NCBI RefSeq assembly: GCF_039908635.1 | Contig: NZ_CP150918.1 | Span: 1,364,001-1,428,000, forward strand | DNA length: 64,000 nt | Direction of reading: 5' to 3' | Source: Pseudomonas purpurea | Lineage (GTDB): Bacteria; Pseudomonadota; Gammaproteobacteria; Pseudomonadales; Pseudomonadaceae | Shown here: piece after piece, positions 48,413 through 56,944 of the stretch | How positions within the stretch are numbered: position 1 is the stretch's first letter | How the letters are laid out: each line of letters opens with the position of its first letter | Program-made: the position numbers and the translations under genes | The notes under the pieces: generated by a model | Databases searched by the model: none | Seen by the model: the letters and a program-made list of their open reading frames with translations, nothing else | What the model was told of the DNA's origin: nothing

Positions 48413-48736
48413 TCAGCGTATGAGGTCTTTGATCTTGCCTTTGACGCCATCAAACTCGGCTGCATCAGGCAGAGAGTCTTTCTTCTCGGTGATGTTGGGC
48501 CAGATCTCGGCCAGCTCAACGTTCAACTGAATGAATTCCTGCATCTCATCCGGGACTTCGTCTTCGGAGAAAATGGCCACAGCAGGGCATTCTGGCTCGC
48601 ACAGTGCGCAGTCGATGCACTCATCCGGGTGAATCACCAGGAAGTTCGGGCCTTCGTAAAAGCAGTCCACCGGACAGACTTCTACGCAGTCGGTGTACTT
48701 GCACTTGATGCAGTTGTCGGTGACGACGAAGGTCAT
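48413..48736 (-). CDS. fdxA: Ferredoxin FdxA ([3Fe-4S][4Fe-4S], Azotobacter FdI type)
   Basis: A 107-residue small electron carrier. [20 protein letters not shown] and [12 protein letters not shown] carry the cysteines for a 3Fe-4S and a 4Fe-4S cluster. The C-terminal extension ([20 protein letters not shown]) is typical of the 7Fe Azotobacter/Pseudomonas type. The start MTFVVTDNC at 48736 is set by homology, with GAGAGAAC upstream. Leftward, after mutS in the same direction. Confidence 0.96.
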   Translation of the reverse strand: MTFVVTDNCIKCKYTDCVEVCPVDCFYEGPNFLVIHPDECIDCALCEPECPAVAIFSEDEVPDEMQEFIQLNVELAEIWPNITEKKDSLPDAAEFDGVKGKIKDLIR

Positions 48737-48878
48737 TTCTAGTTCTCTCCTCAGGCGCGGCTTGCTGCGCCCCTTCACGGTGGGGTCGCAAGGTTTGGGA
48801 GCGATAGTCTGCAGGCCAGGCTAAAGGCCCGCAGCATCCCAAACCGCGCGAGATTCTAACAGCTTGCAGGCAAGTGCG

Positions 48879-51458
48879 TTAGATCCGTGTCTTTAGTGTA
48901 TAGAGCATTTCGAGTGCTCTACGCGGAGTCAAGTCATCCAGGTCAAGCTTTGCCAACTCTTCCAGTACTGGATGAGGCAGGCTGGCGAACATATCACTTT
49001 GCTGCGGAACAGCCACCTTGCCGGTAACCGGGCGCGGTACTTCGTGGGGCAGGCTGGTGGTTTCCAGGCGGCTCAGGTGCTCGCGAGCCCGCACAATCAC
49101 TTCGCTCGGCACACCGGCCAGTTGCGCCACCGCCAAGCCGTAGCTCTGGCTGGCCGGCCCCGGCAGTACGTGGTGCAGGAAGACAATGCGTTCGTTGTGC
49201 TCGGTGGCGTTGAGGTGCACGTTGGCCACCAGTGGCTGGTTTTCCGGCAGTACGGTGAGCTCGAAGTAGTGCGTGGCAAACAGCGTGTAGGCGCGCAGGT
49301 GGGCCAGACGTTCAGCCGCCGCCCAGGCCAGCGACAGACCGTCGAAGGTGCTGGTGCCGCGACCGACTTCGTCCATCAGCACCAGGCTGCGTTCAGTGGC
49401 GTTATGCAGGATGTTGGCGGTTTCGCTCATTTCAACCATGAAGGTCGAACGCCCGCCCGCCAGGTCGTCACTGGAACCGATCCGGGTGAAGATCCGGTCC
49501 ACCAGCGACAGTTCGCAACTGGCCGCCGGTACGAAGCTGCCAATGTGCGCCAGCAGCACGATCAATGCCGTTTGCCGCATGTAAGTGGATTTACCGCCCA
49601 TGTTCGGACCGGTGATCACCAGCATCCGGGTGTTGTCGTCCAGGCTCAGGTCGTTGGCCACGAACGGCGTGCTCAGCACTTGTTCAACCACCGGGTGACG
49701 ACCCTGGGTGATGCGCATGCACGGTTCGCTGACGAACCGTGGGCAGTTCAGGTCCAGGTTCAGTGCGCGCTCGGCGAGGTTGCTCAGCACATCCAGTTCG
49801 GCCAGCGCGGCTGCGGTGTCTTGCAGCGGTGGCAATTGGCTGATCAGGTCCTCAAGCAAGGCTTCGTAAAGCATTTTCTCGCGGGCCAGCGCACGGCTCT
49901 TGGCCGACAGGGCCTTGTCTTCGAAGGCCTTGAGTTCCGGGGTGATGAAACGCTCGGCGCCCTTGAGGGTTTGACGGCGAATGTAATCGGCCGGTGCCTG
50001 CTCGGCCTGCTTGCTCGGCAGTTCGATGAAGTAGCCGTGAATGCGGTTGTAGCCGACTTTCAGGTGCGACAGACCGGTGCGGGCTTTCTCGCGGGCTTCG
50101 AGGTCGATCAGGAACTGTCCGGCGTTTTCGCTCAGCGATTGCAATTCATCGAGTTCAACGTCGTAACCGGTCTTCAGCACGCCACCGTCGCGAATCACCG
50201 CAGGCGGGTTGTCGATGATGGCTTTTTCCAGCAGCGCCGCCAGTTCAGGGTAAGTGCTGGTGGTCGTGGCCAGCAGGTTGAGGTGCGGGGCCTCGAGTTC
50301 GGTCATCGCGACTTGTAGCGCTGGCAGGGCGCCCAAGGCGTCGCGCAGGCGAGCCAGATCGCGCGGGCGGGCGTTGCGCAAGCCGATTCGCGCCAGAATC
50401 CGCTCGATATCGCCGATTTCCTTGAGCTGCGGTTGCAGCTTTTCAAAGCGATAGCCGTCGAGCAGGCAAGTAATGGAGGTCTGACGCGCCAACAGCACGC
50501 TCAGGTCTCGCAGCGGACGGTTCAACCAACGGGTCAGCAAACGGCTGCCCATGGCGGTCTGGCAGCGGTCGACCACCGATTGCAGGGTGTTGTCGCGCCC
50601 GCCCGCCAGGTTGGTGTCCAGCTCCAGGTTGCGGCGGCTCGCACCGTCCAGTACGACGGTGTCGTCCAGGCGTTCATGACGCAGGCTGCGCAAGTGCGGC
50701 AGGGCGGTGCGCTGGGTTTCCTTGGCGTAGCTGAGCAGGCAACCGGCAGCGCCGATGGCCAGGGTCAGGTTTTCGCAGCCAAAGCCTTTAAGGTCCTGGG
50801 TAGAGAATTGCTGGCACAGGCTTTTCAGCGCCGAATCACGCTCGAAATCCCACGGCGCACGGCGACGAACACCACGACGCTTCTCGGCCGGCAGGTCTTT
50901 TGGCCAGTCATCCGGGATCATCAGCTCGACCGGGTTGACCCGCTCCAGCTCCGCCAGCAGGTTTTCCCAGCCCTTGATTTCCAGCACGGTGAAGTTGCCG
51001 CTGGTGATGTCCAGCACGGCCAGGCCGAACAGACGCTCATCCCCCAGCACGGCGGCGATCAGGTTGTCGCGGCGCTCGTCCAACAGGGCCTCATCGCTGA
51101 CGGTGCCGGGCGTGATGATGCGGACCACCTGACGGTCCACCGGGCCTTTGCTGGTGGCCGGGTCGCCGACCTGCTCGCAGATCACTACCGACTCGCCGAG
51201 CTTGACCAGCTTCGCCAGGTAACCTTCGGCGGCGTGATAAGGAATCCCGCACATTGGAATCGCCTGGCCTGCCGACTGCCCACGGGCGGTCAGGGTGATG
51301 TCCAGCAATTTGGCGGCTTTCTTCGCGTCTTCGTAGAAGATCTCGTAGAAGTCACCCATGCGGTAGAACATCAACTGGTCGGGGTGCTGGTTCTTCAGGC
51401 GCCAGTACTGTTGCATCATTGGCGTGTGCGAGGACAGATCGGAAATAGCTTTATTCAT
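48879..51458 (-). CDS. mutS: DNA mismatch repair protein MutS
   Basis: An 859-residue mismatch-recognition ATPase. [20 protein letters not shown] is followed by the mismatch-contact motif [11 protein letters not shown]. Connector and lever domains fill the middle. The Walker A is [14 protein letters not shown], and [18 protein letters not shown] is the signature segment. The start at 51458 ([15 protein letters not shown]) is chosen by homology; its SD is weak. In many P. fluorescens-group genomes the mutS-cinA gap is the site of R-tailocin clusters, as found here. Confidence 0.98.
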   Translation of the reverse strand: MNKAISDLSSHTPMMQQYWRLKNQHPDQLMFYRMGDFYEIFYEDAKKAAKLLDITLTARGQSAGQAIPMCGIPYHAAEGYLAKLVKLGESVVICEQVGDPATSKGPVDRQVVRIITPGTVSDEALLDERRDNLIAAVLGDERLFGLAVLDITSGNFTVLEIKGWENLLAELERVNPVELMIPDDWPKDLPAEKRRGVRRRAPWDFERDSALKSLCQQFSTQDLKGFGCENLTLAIGAAGCLLSYAKETQRTALPHLRSLRHERLDDTVVLDGASRRNLELDTNLAGGRDNTLQSVVDRCQTAMGSRLLTRWLNRPLRDLSVLLARQTSITCLLDGYRFEKLQPQLKEIGDIERILARIGLRNARPRDLARLRDALGALPALQVAMTELEAPHLNLLATTTSTYPELAALLEKAIIDNPPAVIRDGGVLKTGYDVELDELQSLSENAGQFLIDLEAREKARTGLSHLKVGYNRIHGYFIELPSKQAEQAPADYIRRQTLKGAERFITPELKAFEDKALSAKSRALAREKMLYEALLEDLISQLPPLQDTAAALAELDVLSNLAERALNLDLNCPRFVSEPCMRITQGRHPVVEQVLSTPFVANDLSLDDNTRMLVITGPNMGGKSTYMRQTALIVLLAHIGSFVPAASCELSLVDRIFTRIGSSDDLAGGRSTFMVEMSETANILHNATERSLVLMDEVGRGTSTFDGLSLAWAAAERLAHLRAYTLFATHYFELTVLPENQPLVANVHLNATEHNERIVFLHHVLPGPASQSYGLAVAQLAGVPSEVIVRAREHLSRLETTSLPHEVPRPVTGKVAVPQQSDMFASLPHPVLEELAKLDLDDLTPRRALEMLYTLKTRI

Positions 51459-51590
51459 CAGGTAGTCGGGCGAATTCGTCAAAGTGGTGGGCAAAAGGGG
51501 CGCAAGGCCGGCTTTTTCGCGATGGGCGCAAGGTTACCATGGGCTGGCGACCCTTCGCAGGGATCAAAGGCTAGCGGGTGTTGCACCTTT

Positions 51591-51658
51591 GTATGCATTT
51601 GGTATGCAAATCAGCATTTGTCTTCCGCGCAAAGAACAAGCACTATGCGCATTATGCA
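51591..51658. promoter_or_regulatory. TATGCA-word cluster at the repressor gene start
   Basis: GTATGCA occurs twice (51591-51597, 51602-51608) and TATGCA again at 51653-51658, over the start of the repressor gene. Related words TATGCA/TGCATA recur in the tailocin promoter spacer about 0.9 kb downstream. These are candidate operator half-sites for autoregulation. Confidence 0.45.
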
Positions 51659-52388
51659 AAAACGCAATGTTTCTACCGTCTTAAGAGCACTGCTCGACCA
51701 GCACGGAATCTCCCCTACGGAGCTTCACCGGCGAACCGGCGTGCCTCAATCCACCCTCTCGCGGATTCTCAGCGGGAAGATCGTCGATCCTTCGGATAAA
51801 CACATCTCGAAGATCGCCGAATACTTCCGTGTGAGCACCGACCAGTTGCGCGGGCGCGCCGATGTGGTGCCTATCACCCGGCCCGAGCGCCAAGAGTCGC
51901 ACTCGGAACTCAAGGACATAAGTTTGTGGGACGACGATACACCTGTCGACGACGACGAGGTGTCGGTCCCCTTTCTTCGCGAGGTTGAATTGGCTGCTGG
52001 ATCAGGAAGATTCGTCATCGAAGAGAGCGAGCGTTCGAGCTTGCGCTTCGGCAAGCGCAGCTTGCGGCATAACGGTGTGCAGTTCGATCAGGCCAAGTGT
52101 GTGACGGTGCGCGGCAACAGCATGTTACCGGTGCTGCGCGACGGCGCCACGGTGGGGGTCAATGCCGGCAAGTGCGGGATTGGCGACATCATCGACGGTG
52201 ACCTCTATGCCATCAACCATAATGGGCAATTGCGGGTGAAGCAGCTTTATCGCCTGCCGACCGGGATTCGCCTGCGCAGCTTCAATCGCGACGAGCACCC
52301 GGATGAGGACTACACCTTCCAGGAAATCCAGGAAGAGCAAATCGTGATCCTCGGTCACGTCTTCTGGTGGGGTATGTACGCCCGTTAA
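51645..52388 (+). CDS. prtR: Tailocin repressor PrtR/CI-like, LexA-type self-cleaving
   Basis: A 247-residue repressor. The N-terminal XRE HTH covers about residues 10-65 (GISPTELHRRTGVPQSTLSR). The C-terminal S24/LexA domain has the cleavage pair Ala118-Gly119 in LAAGSGRF, the nucleophile Ser159 in RGNSMLPV and the base Lys199 in QLRVKQLY. All parts needed for RecA-stimulated self-cleavage are present, so the cluster should be induced by DNA damage. The start is ATG at 51645; ATG at 51654 is also possible. The frame is open far upstream, antisense to mutS, and that part is not coding. It points into the tail genes. No PrtN-type activator is seen in the window. Confidence 0.88.
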   Translation: MRIMQKRNVSTVLRALLDQHGISPTELHRRTGVPQSTLSRILSGKIVDPSDKHISKIAEYFRVSTDQLRGRADVVPITRPERQESHSELKDISLWDDDTPVDDDEVSVPFLREVELAAGSGRFVIEESERSSLRFGKRSLRHNGVQFDQAKCVTVRGNSMLPVLRDGATVGVNAGKCGIGDIIDGDLYAINHNGQLRVKQLYRLPTGIRLRSFNRDEHPDEDYTFQEIQEEQIVILGHVFWWGMYAR

Positions 52389-52517
52389 CCTCATCGCTGT
52401 CAGATAAAACCCGCCGTGGCGGGTTTTTTTTCGTCTGAAGAAAAGTACCGAACCCTTTGTTTGCGGGCGCTTCATGCGTCTGTGCATTTGTCGCGCATAA
52501 ATAATTGCATTTGCGCA
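52389..52517 (+). promoter_or_regulatory. Repressor 3' end and AT-rich approach to the tailocin promoter
   Basis: CCCGCCGTGGCGGGTTTTTTTT, with arms CCCGCC/GGCGGG, lies about 20 bases after the repressor stop (52410-52431) and is a good terminator. Beyond it lies an AT-rich stretch with repeated TGCATTTG and GCGCAT words up to the promoter. Confidence 0.6.
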
Positions 52518-52546
52518 TTGACTGCATATGCATGCGTGCATATTAT
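52518..52546 (+). promoter_or_regulatory. Main tailocin promoter with operator-like spacer
   Basis: TTGACT and TATTAT are exactly 17 bases apart, a near-consensus sigma70 promoter and the best in this region. The spacer GCATATGCATGCGTGCA is almost wholly built of overlapping palindromes (TGCATATGCA, GCATGC). A repressor bound here would block RNA polymerase directly. It reads into the tail cluster. Confidence 0.72.
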
Positions 52547-52762
52547 TGCTCCCAAGCCGCCAGACAGCGGCTGGCTACGACGCTCTTTAGTTCCACAGCA
52601 AAGGCAGCGATGAACCGGCCTCAACGGTTCAGAGGGTTGGCAACTGACCCGGGTGTGCAGCGTAAAGCACCAGAAGCAGTTATCCGGCGGGCAGGGACCG
52701 CGGTCGGAAAGACAATTTGAATGGATCCGTACCGCGCCAGTAGCGCCGAAAGATCAGCAGGA
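52547..52762 (+). other. Structured non-coding leader of the tailocin transcript
   Basis: There is no convincing gene between the promoter and the first direct repeat. Several small stems can form: AACCG/CGGTT, GGTGTGC/GCAC..CC, and the palindrome GACCGCGGTC at about 52697. The transcript then meets a terminator (52773-52800), so an antitermination or processing role is possible but unproven. Confidence 0.4.
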
Positions 52763-52816
52763 CCGCATTACTGAAAAGCCCGGCAAGCGCCGGGCTTTTT
52801 GGAATGCCTACCTACC
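52763..52816 (+). repeat. Direct repeat, copy 1, containing a terminator
   Basis: Begins CCGCATTACTGAAAAGCCCG and ends AATGCCTACCTACC. Within it GAAAAGCCCGGC/GCCGGGCTTTTT is a rho-independent terminator. A near-identical 55-base copy lies at 53355-53409; the two differ by a few bases after the stem (GGAAT here, CAGTAAT there). Together they bracket the fibre-assembly gene. Confidence 0.85.
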
Positions 52817-52914
52817 ATCGCAATGCCGGGGGAGCGCGTGAAGCGGCTTTGCTGGCGCGATCAGGGATGCAGAAGTGGATAAGGCATCTGCTGTAATCAA
52901 AAAAGGAGCATGAA

Positions 52915-53322
52915 ATGTACCGATATGCACGTGTAGAAACAGGTCTGGTCACCCAGGTGTTAGTAACCGATCAAGATATTCCCTCCTCTGTTCCATCTTG
53001 GTATGAATGGGTTGATGTGACAGGCAACCCAGAAGTTGATGTGCACTGGCAAGCTTCGTTCATGAACGGTGTCTGGACGTTTACAACGCCCTCGCAAGAA
53101 GTGTTGCGTAAAGCTGCAATGATGCGGGTGGAGGGGCTGTTAGGCGAAGCAGATCGTTGGTCGGTGCTCAATCCTCTGCAATTCAAAGCTGATGTTGGCG
53201 TTGCTACCCCTGCTGATGAAGCGTTGTTGCTGGCGTACAAGCTCTACGTCATTGCAGTGAGTGAAGTTAGTAAACAACCAGGTTATCCGGTGACGATCAG
53301 TTGGCCGGTAGCGCCTTGGTAA
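52915..53322 (+). CDS. Tail fibre assembly chaperone-like protein
   Basis: A 135-residue protein. The C-terminal part (LNPLQFKADVGVATPADEAL, then AYKLYVIAVSEV and ISWP) resembles phage tail fibre assembly proteins, and an N-terminal half with many aromatic residues fits too. AAAAAGGAGC gives a strong SD. It is unusual in place: such genes normally follow the fibre gene, but here it is upstream of the holin. It is also richer in A/T than the tail structural genes and is bracketed by 54-base direct repeats. It may act on the fibre whose gene begins at 63650, which is also AT-richer. Function inferred from family resemblance. Confidence 0.66.
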   Translation: MYRYARVETGLVTQVLVTDQDIPSSVPSWYEWVDVTGNPEVDVHWQASFMNGVWTFTTPSQEVLRKAAMMRVEGLLGEADRWSVLNPLQFKADVGVATPADEALLLAYKLYVIAVSEVSKQPGYPVTISWPVAPW

Positions 53323-53354
53323 TCAGTCCCGACAGGTAAGTCCAGAATGCTGGG

Positions 53355-53409
53355 CCGCATTACTGAAAAGCCCGGCAAGCGCCGGGCTTTTCAGTAATGC
53401 CTACCTACC
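53355..53409 (+). repeat. Direct repeat, copy 2, with a 17-bp perfect stem
   Basis: The second copy of the element at 52763. Here the stem is perfect: TTACTGAAAAGCCCGGC with its complement around AAGC (53360-53397). The T run is interrupted by CAGTAA, so it should terminate less strongly than copy 1. Confidence 0.85.
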
Positions 53410-53482
53410 GTCAGGCACCTCAAGAGGCATGGCTTGAAAGACACACAACCGATCATTCATCAATCACTCCTGGAGGCGTGAC

Positions 53483-53830
53483 ATGACAAACGAGCAACAA
53501 GCGTTGCTGGACATGCCGATCTGGCTGGTCATCGCCTTAGCGCTGGTCGGCGGGGTGTCCGGCGAAATGTGGCGCGCCGACAAGGAGGGCGCTCGAGGTT
53601 GGTCATTGCTGCGGCGTCTGGCCCTGCGTTCCGGGGCCTGCGTGGTGTGCGGGGTGTCGACCATCATGCTGCTTTACGCCGCCGGCGTGTCGATCTGGAC
53701 CGCCGGCGCCTTCGGTTGCCTCACGGCGATGGCGGGAGCGGACGTGGCCATCGGTTTGTACGAACGCTGGGCAGCCAAGCGCCTGGGTGTTTGTGACGTG
53801 CCGCCGCGCGACCCCGGCCAGGATCACTAA
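53483..53830 (+). CDS. Holin of the tailocin lysis system
   Basis: A 115-residue small membrane protein with three hydrophobic segments (about residues 12-29, 50-68 and 70-90) and a charged C-terminus, as in pyocin-type holins. MTNEQQALLDMPIWLVIALA is typical of the pseudomonad family. GGAGGCGTGAC precedes the ATG. It should form the inner-membrane lesion that lets an endolysin reach the wall and release the particles. No endolysin gene is seen in the window; one may lie beyond the right edge. Confidence 0.78.
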   Translation: MTNEQQALLDMPIWLVIALALVGGVSGEMWRADKEGARGWSLLRRLALRSGACVVCGVSTIMLLYAAGVSIWTAGAFGCLTAMAGADVAIGLYERWAAKRLGVCDVPPRDPGQDH

Positions 53831-53880
53831 CCCGTATCAGACCAACGGATTGGCAAACAGGAGCCTGGATAACGGCCCCG

Positions 53881-53951
53881 GCCCGCAAGGATGCGGGCTT
53901 TCGATGGCAATACCTTATTCCTTCAAACCCGCGCCCAAGCGGGTTTTTTTT
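53881..53951 (+). terminator. Two stacked hairpins between holin and tail genes
   Basis: GCCCGCA/TGCGGGC (53881-53898) is followed by TTT, and AACCCGC/GCGGGTT (53926-53945) by a run of eight T. The second is a good rho-independent terminator. It separates the lysis gene from the tail operon. Tail genes therefore need readthrough or a further promoter. Confidence 0.72.
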
Positions 53952-53967
53952 CGCCCGGTGAACGCCC

Positions 53968-54552
53968 ATGAAGATCACACCCATCGTCACGCAGATTCGT
54001 GAGTACTGCCCCAGCCTGGCCAATCGAGTGGCGGCCGGGATTGACCTTGAATCGCTACAAGCCAACACGCCGCTGCCAACCCCGGCCGCTTACGTGGTGG
54101 TCATCGCCGACCTTGCCAGTCGCAACACCACGCAAAACGCCCCACGGCAAACCGTGCGTGATCGTTTTGAAGTGACGTTGGTGCTCGACACCACGGATGC
54201 CCAGCAGGCGCTGGATCAACTGCACGTGTTGCGTGCCGGATTGTGGCGGGCGCTGGTGGGGTTCAAGCCTGAGCGTGATTACCAGCCGATCGAGTACGAC
54301 GGCGGTGAGTTGGTGGGCATCAACAAGACTCGCGTGCTCTATCGCCTGCGTTTTTTCGCCGAATTTCAGTTGGGCCGCAGTCGGCCCGGCGAACCGGCGG
54401 AAACCTGGCATGAGCGCGAACTGGACGGCTTGCCGTCCTTTAGTGGGGTGACGGTGCGGGTCGATGCGATCGACCCCGCGGACCCCAATCTGAAACGCCC
54501 GGGCCCCGATGGGCGCCTGGAAATGACTTTCTCAGGAGACGTAAAGCAATGA
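53968..54552 (+). CDS. Mu gp37-like protein (probable tail terminator)
   Basis: A 194-residue protein at the position of Mu gp37. MKITPIVTQIREYCPSLANR and the order ahead of DUF2635 and sheath support the call. In Mu-like tails this protein is thought to cap the tube and sheath. It begins the compact tail operon and overlaps the next gene by 4 bases. Assignment is by position and general resemblance. Confidence 0.7.
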   Translation: MKITPIVTQIREYCPSLANRVAAGIDLESLQANTPLPTPAAYVVVIADLASRNTTQNAPRQTVRDRFEVTLVLDTTDAQQALDQLHVLRAGLWRALVGFKPERDYQPIEYDGGELVGINKTRVLYRLRFFAEFQLGRSRPGEPAETWHERELDGLPSFSGVTVRVDAIDPADPNLKRPGPDGRLEMTFSGDVKQ

Positions 54553-54731
54553 GCAAACGCATCACTGTGCAACCGGCCACCGGCCGGGTTGTACCGGACC
54601 CGGAAGCGGGCGATCTGCTGCCCCTCGAAGGCCGTGAAGTGACGGACAGCGCCTGGTGGCGCCGACGTCTGGCCGATGGCGATATCACACTTACCGCCGC
54701 GCAAGCGGCAACACCACAGGGAGCCAACTAA
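54549..54731 (+). CDS. DUF2635 family protein (Mu gp38-like)
   Basis: A 60-residue protein with VQPATGRVVPDPEAGDLLPL and WWRRRLADGDI, the marks of DUF2635, found in Mu-like tail operons between gp37 and the sheath. Function unknown. The start overlaps the previous stop by 4 bases, and its stop shares one base with the sheath start. Confidence 0.82.
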   Translation: MSKRITVQPATGRVVPDPEAGDLLPLEGREVTDSAWWRRRLADGDITLTAAQAATPQGAN

Positions 54732-56227
54732 TGGCGATCGGTTTCAGCAATATCCCCGCGGACATTCGTGTTCCGCTGTTCTACGCCGAGATGGACAATT
54801 CGGCAGCCAATAGCGGGTCGTCGACCCTGCGTCGCTTGATCGTCGCTCAGGTCAACGACAACGTGACCAGTGCCGACGTCGGCAAACTGGTGCTGGTCTC
54901 CAGCGTCGCACTGGCCAAAAGCATCGGCGGCCAAGGCTCGATGCTGGCCTCGATGTACGAGACTTTCCGCAAGACCGACCCGGTCGGCGAGATCTGGTGC
55001 CTGCCGGTGCACAACACCGTGGGCAGCATCGCCAAAGGCGTATTGACCCTGACGGGTACTGCGACTGAAAGCGGCGTGCTGAATCTGTACGTCGGTGGTG
55101 TTCGGGTCCAGGCGGCCATCGTCAAGGGCGCCACGGCGGCTCAAGCCGCCAGCGCCCTGGCCCTGAAAGTCAACGCCGCGGCAGACCTGCCGGTGGCCGC
55201 TGTTGTGGTCGAAGGCGTGGTGACCCTGAGCGCCAAATGGACCGGCGACAGCGGTAACGACATCAGCCTGCACTTCAACCGCCTAGGCAAGAGCAACGGC
55301 GAAGACACCCCGGCCGGCCTGACCACTGCCATCACCGCGATGACCGGTGGCGCGGGTGTACCGGATCAGGTTGCTGCGGTTGCGGCACTGGGCGATGAGC
55401 CATTCGAGTTCATCTGCATGCCGTGGACCGATGTCGCGACCCTCAACACCTGGCAAGCCGTCATGGATGACAGCGCCGGTCGTTGGTCGTGGGCCAAGCA
55501 ATTGTTCGGTCACGTCTACACCGCCAAGCGCGGCACCGTCGGCACCCTGGTGGCGGCCGGTCAAACCCGCAACGACCAGCACATGACCATTCAGGCGCTG
55601 GAACAAGGCGTACCGCAACCGTTCTGGGTTCAGGCCGCCGCACTGGCTGCCCGCACCGCGGTGTTCATCTCTGCCGACGCCAGCCGTCCGACCCAAAGCG
55701 GCAGCCTGCCGGGTGTCGATCCGGCGCCGGCCAGTGAGCGTTTCACCCTGACCGAGCGCCAGTCGCTGCTCAGCTACGGCATCGCGACCGCTTACTACGA
55801 AGGCGGTTACGTGCGCATTCAGCGCTCGATCACCACCTACCAGAAGAACGCGTACGGCCAGGTTGACAATTCTTACCTGGACAGCGAAACCATGCACCAG
55901 TCGGCGTTCATCGTGCGTCGCCTGCAAAGCGTGATCACCAGCAAATACGGTCGCCACAAACTGGCCGCCGACGGCACCCGGTTTGGCGCCGGCCAGCCAA
56001 TCGTCACCCCGAGCACCCTTCGCGGTGAGCTGATTGCCCAGTACGTCAAGCTCGAACTCGAAGGTCATGTGGAGAACGCCGAGCTGTTCGCCGAACACCT
56101 GGTCGTGGAACGTGACAGTCAGGATCCGAGCCGTGTGAACGTACTGTTCCCACCTGATTACATCAATGGTCTGCGCGTGTTCGCACTGCTCAACCAGTTC
56201 CGTTTGCAGTACGACAACGCGGCTTGA
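54731..56227 (+). CDS. Tail sheath protein (Mu gpL-like)
   Basis: A 498-residue contractile sheath subunit. It starts MAIGFSNIPADIRVPLFYAE, as in Mu gpL relatives, and the C-terminal half (TLTERQSLLSYGIATAYYEG; YVRIQRSITTYQ) fits the conserved sheath core. The length is typical. The frame is open upstream but the ATG at 54731 is fixed by homology and the 1-base overlap. An attenuator-like hairpin follows before the tube gene. Confidence 0.93.
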   Translation: MAIGFSNIPADIRVPLFYAEMDNSAANSGSSTLRRLIVAQVNDNVTSADVGKLVLVSSVALAKSIGGQGSMLASMYETFRKTDPVGEIWCLPVHNTVGSIAKGVLTLTGTATESGVLNLYVGGVRVQAAIVKGATAAQAASALALKVNAAADLPVAAVVVEGVVTLSAKWTGDSGNDISLHFNRLGKSNGEDTPAGLTTAITAMTGGAGVPDQVAAVAALGDEPFEFICMPWTDVATLNTWQAVMDDSAGRWSWAKQLFGHVYTAKRGTVGTLVAAGQTRNDQHMTIQALEQGVPQPFWVQAAALAARTAVFISADASRPTQSGSLPGVDPAPASERFTLTERQSLLSYGIATAYYEGGYVRIQRSITTYQKNAYGQVDNSYLDSETMHQSAFIVRRLQSVITSKYGRHKLAADGTRFGAGQPIVTPSTLRGELIAQYVKLELEGHVENAELFAEHLVVERDSQDPSRVNVLFPPDYINGLRVFALLNQFRLQYDNAA

Positions 56228-56262
56228 TTGCCGCGTTTGACTGTAAAGACTGTGTGAATTCA

Positions 56263-56285
56263 GCCCACCCCGCGTGGGCTTTTTT
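56263..56285 (+). terminator. Intercistronic hairpin between sheath and tube genes
   Basis: GCCCAC/GTGGGC around CCCGC and then six T. Inside an operon it would act as an attenuator that lowers downstream expression or protects the sheath mRNA 3' end. Confidence 0.75.
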
Positions 56286-56303
56286 ATTGAAGGGAGAAAC
56301 ACC

Positions 56304-56651
56304 ATGGGTCAACTGATTGCGGGCACCTGCTACGTCAAAGTGGACGGCGCTCAACTGACCATCAACGGTGGCTGCGAAGCACCGCTGATGTCCACCAAAC
56401 GTGAAACCGTCGTACCAGGCTTCTACAAGGAAACCGACATCACCCCGTCGTTCAAGGTGACGGCGCTGCACACCCCGGACTTCCCGCTCAAGCAACTGAT
56501 CGCCGGCACCGACATGACTGTCACCTGCGAGTTCAGCAACGGCAAAGTCTTTGTGCTGGCCGGTGCCTACCTGGTCGACGCACCGATCTCCAAGGGTGAC
56601 GACGCCTCCATCGCGTTGATCTTCGAAGGCATCAAGGGGACCTGGCAATGA
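56304..56651 (+). CDS. Tail tube protein (Mu gpM-like)
   Basis: A 115-residue tube subunit, starting MGQLIAGTCYVKVDGAQLTI with GAAGGGAG upstream. GFYKETDITPSFKVTALHTP and the short length fit the tube family of Mu-like contractile tails. It follows the sheath and overlaps the chaperone gene by 4 bases. Confidence 0.9.
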   Translation: MGQLIAGTCYVKVDGAQLTINGGCEAPLMSTKRETVVPGFYKETDITPSFKVTALHTPDFPLKQLIAGTDMTVTCEFSNGKVFVLAGAYLVDAPISKGDDASIALIFEGIKGTWQ

Positions 56652-56944
56652 GTCAAGCCGTGAAGCTGCAAGTGGCCATCGAGGCCCACGGCGAGCCGCT
56701 GACCGAACTCAACCTGCGCCGTCCGACGGTGCAGGAGGTTCGGGCAATCAAGGCGCTGCCGTACAAGATCGACAAGAGCGAAGAAGTGAGCCTGGACATG
56801 GATGTCGCGGCCAAATACATCGCGGTCTGCGCCGGTATTCCACCGTCGTCGGTCAACCAGTTGGACCTGGCTGACCTCAACGCGCTGAGCTGGGCTGTCG
56901 CGAGTTTTTTCATGAGTGCGGCGTCGGCGCCATCACCGACCTGA
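56648..56944 (+). CDS. Tail assembly chaperone, unshifted product (Mu gp41-like)
   Basis: A 98-residue protein. MSQAVKLQVAIEAHGEPLTE and LRRPTVQEVRAIKALPYK match the first part of the tail-tape chaperone of Mu-like tails. The last ten codons after the slippery site are only used when the ribosome does not shift. It should coat the tape measure protein during assembly. Confidence 0.82.
   Translation: MSQAVKLQVAIEAHGEPLTELNLRRPTVQEVRAIKALPYKIDKSEEVSLDMDVAAKYIAVCAGIPPSSVNQLDLADLNALSWAVASFFMSAASAPSPT

Noticed and set aside
48273..48530. Open frame overlapping rsmZ and fdxA
   Set aside because: It begins inside the sRNA gene, crosses two terminators and runs antisense into fdxA, with no homology.
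50433..51644. Long 5' extension of the repressor frame across mutS
   Set aside because: It is antisense to mutS. HTH homology starts at 51645 or 51654, and the promoter/operator words lie just before that.
52505..52841. Two short open frames in the tailocin leader
   Set aside because: They overlap the promoter or the terminator repeat, lack SD sites and show no family resemblance.
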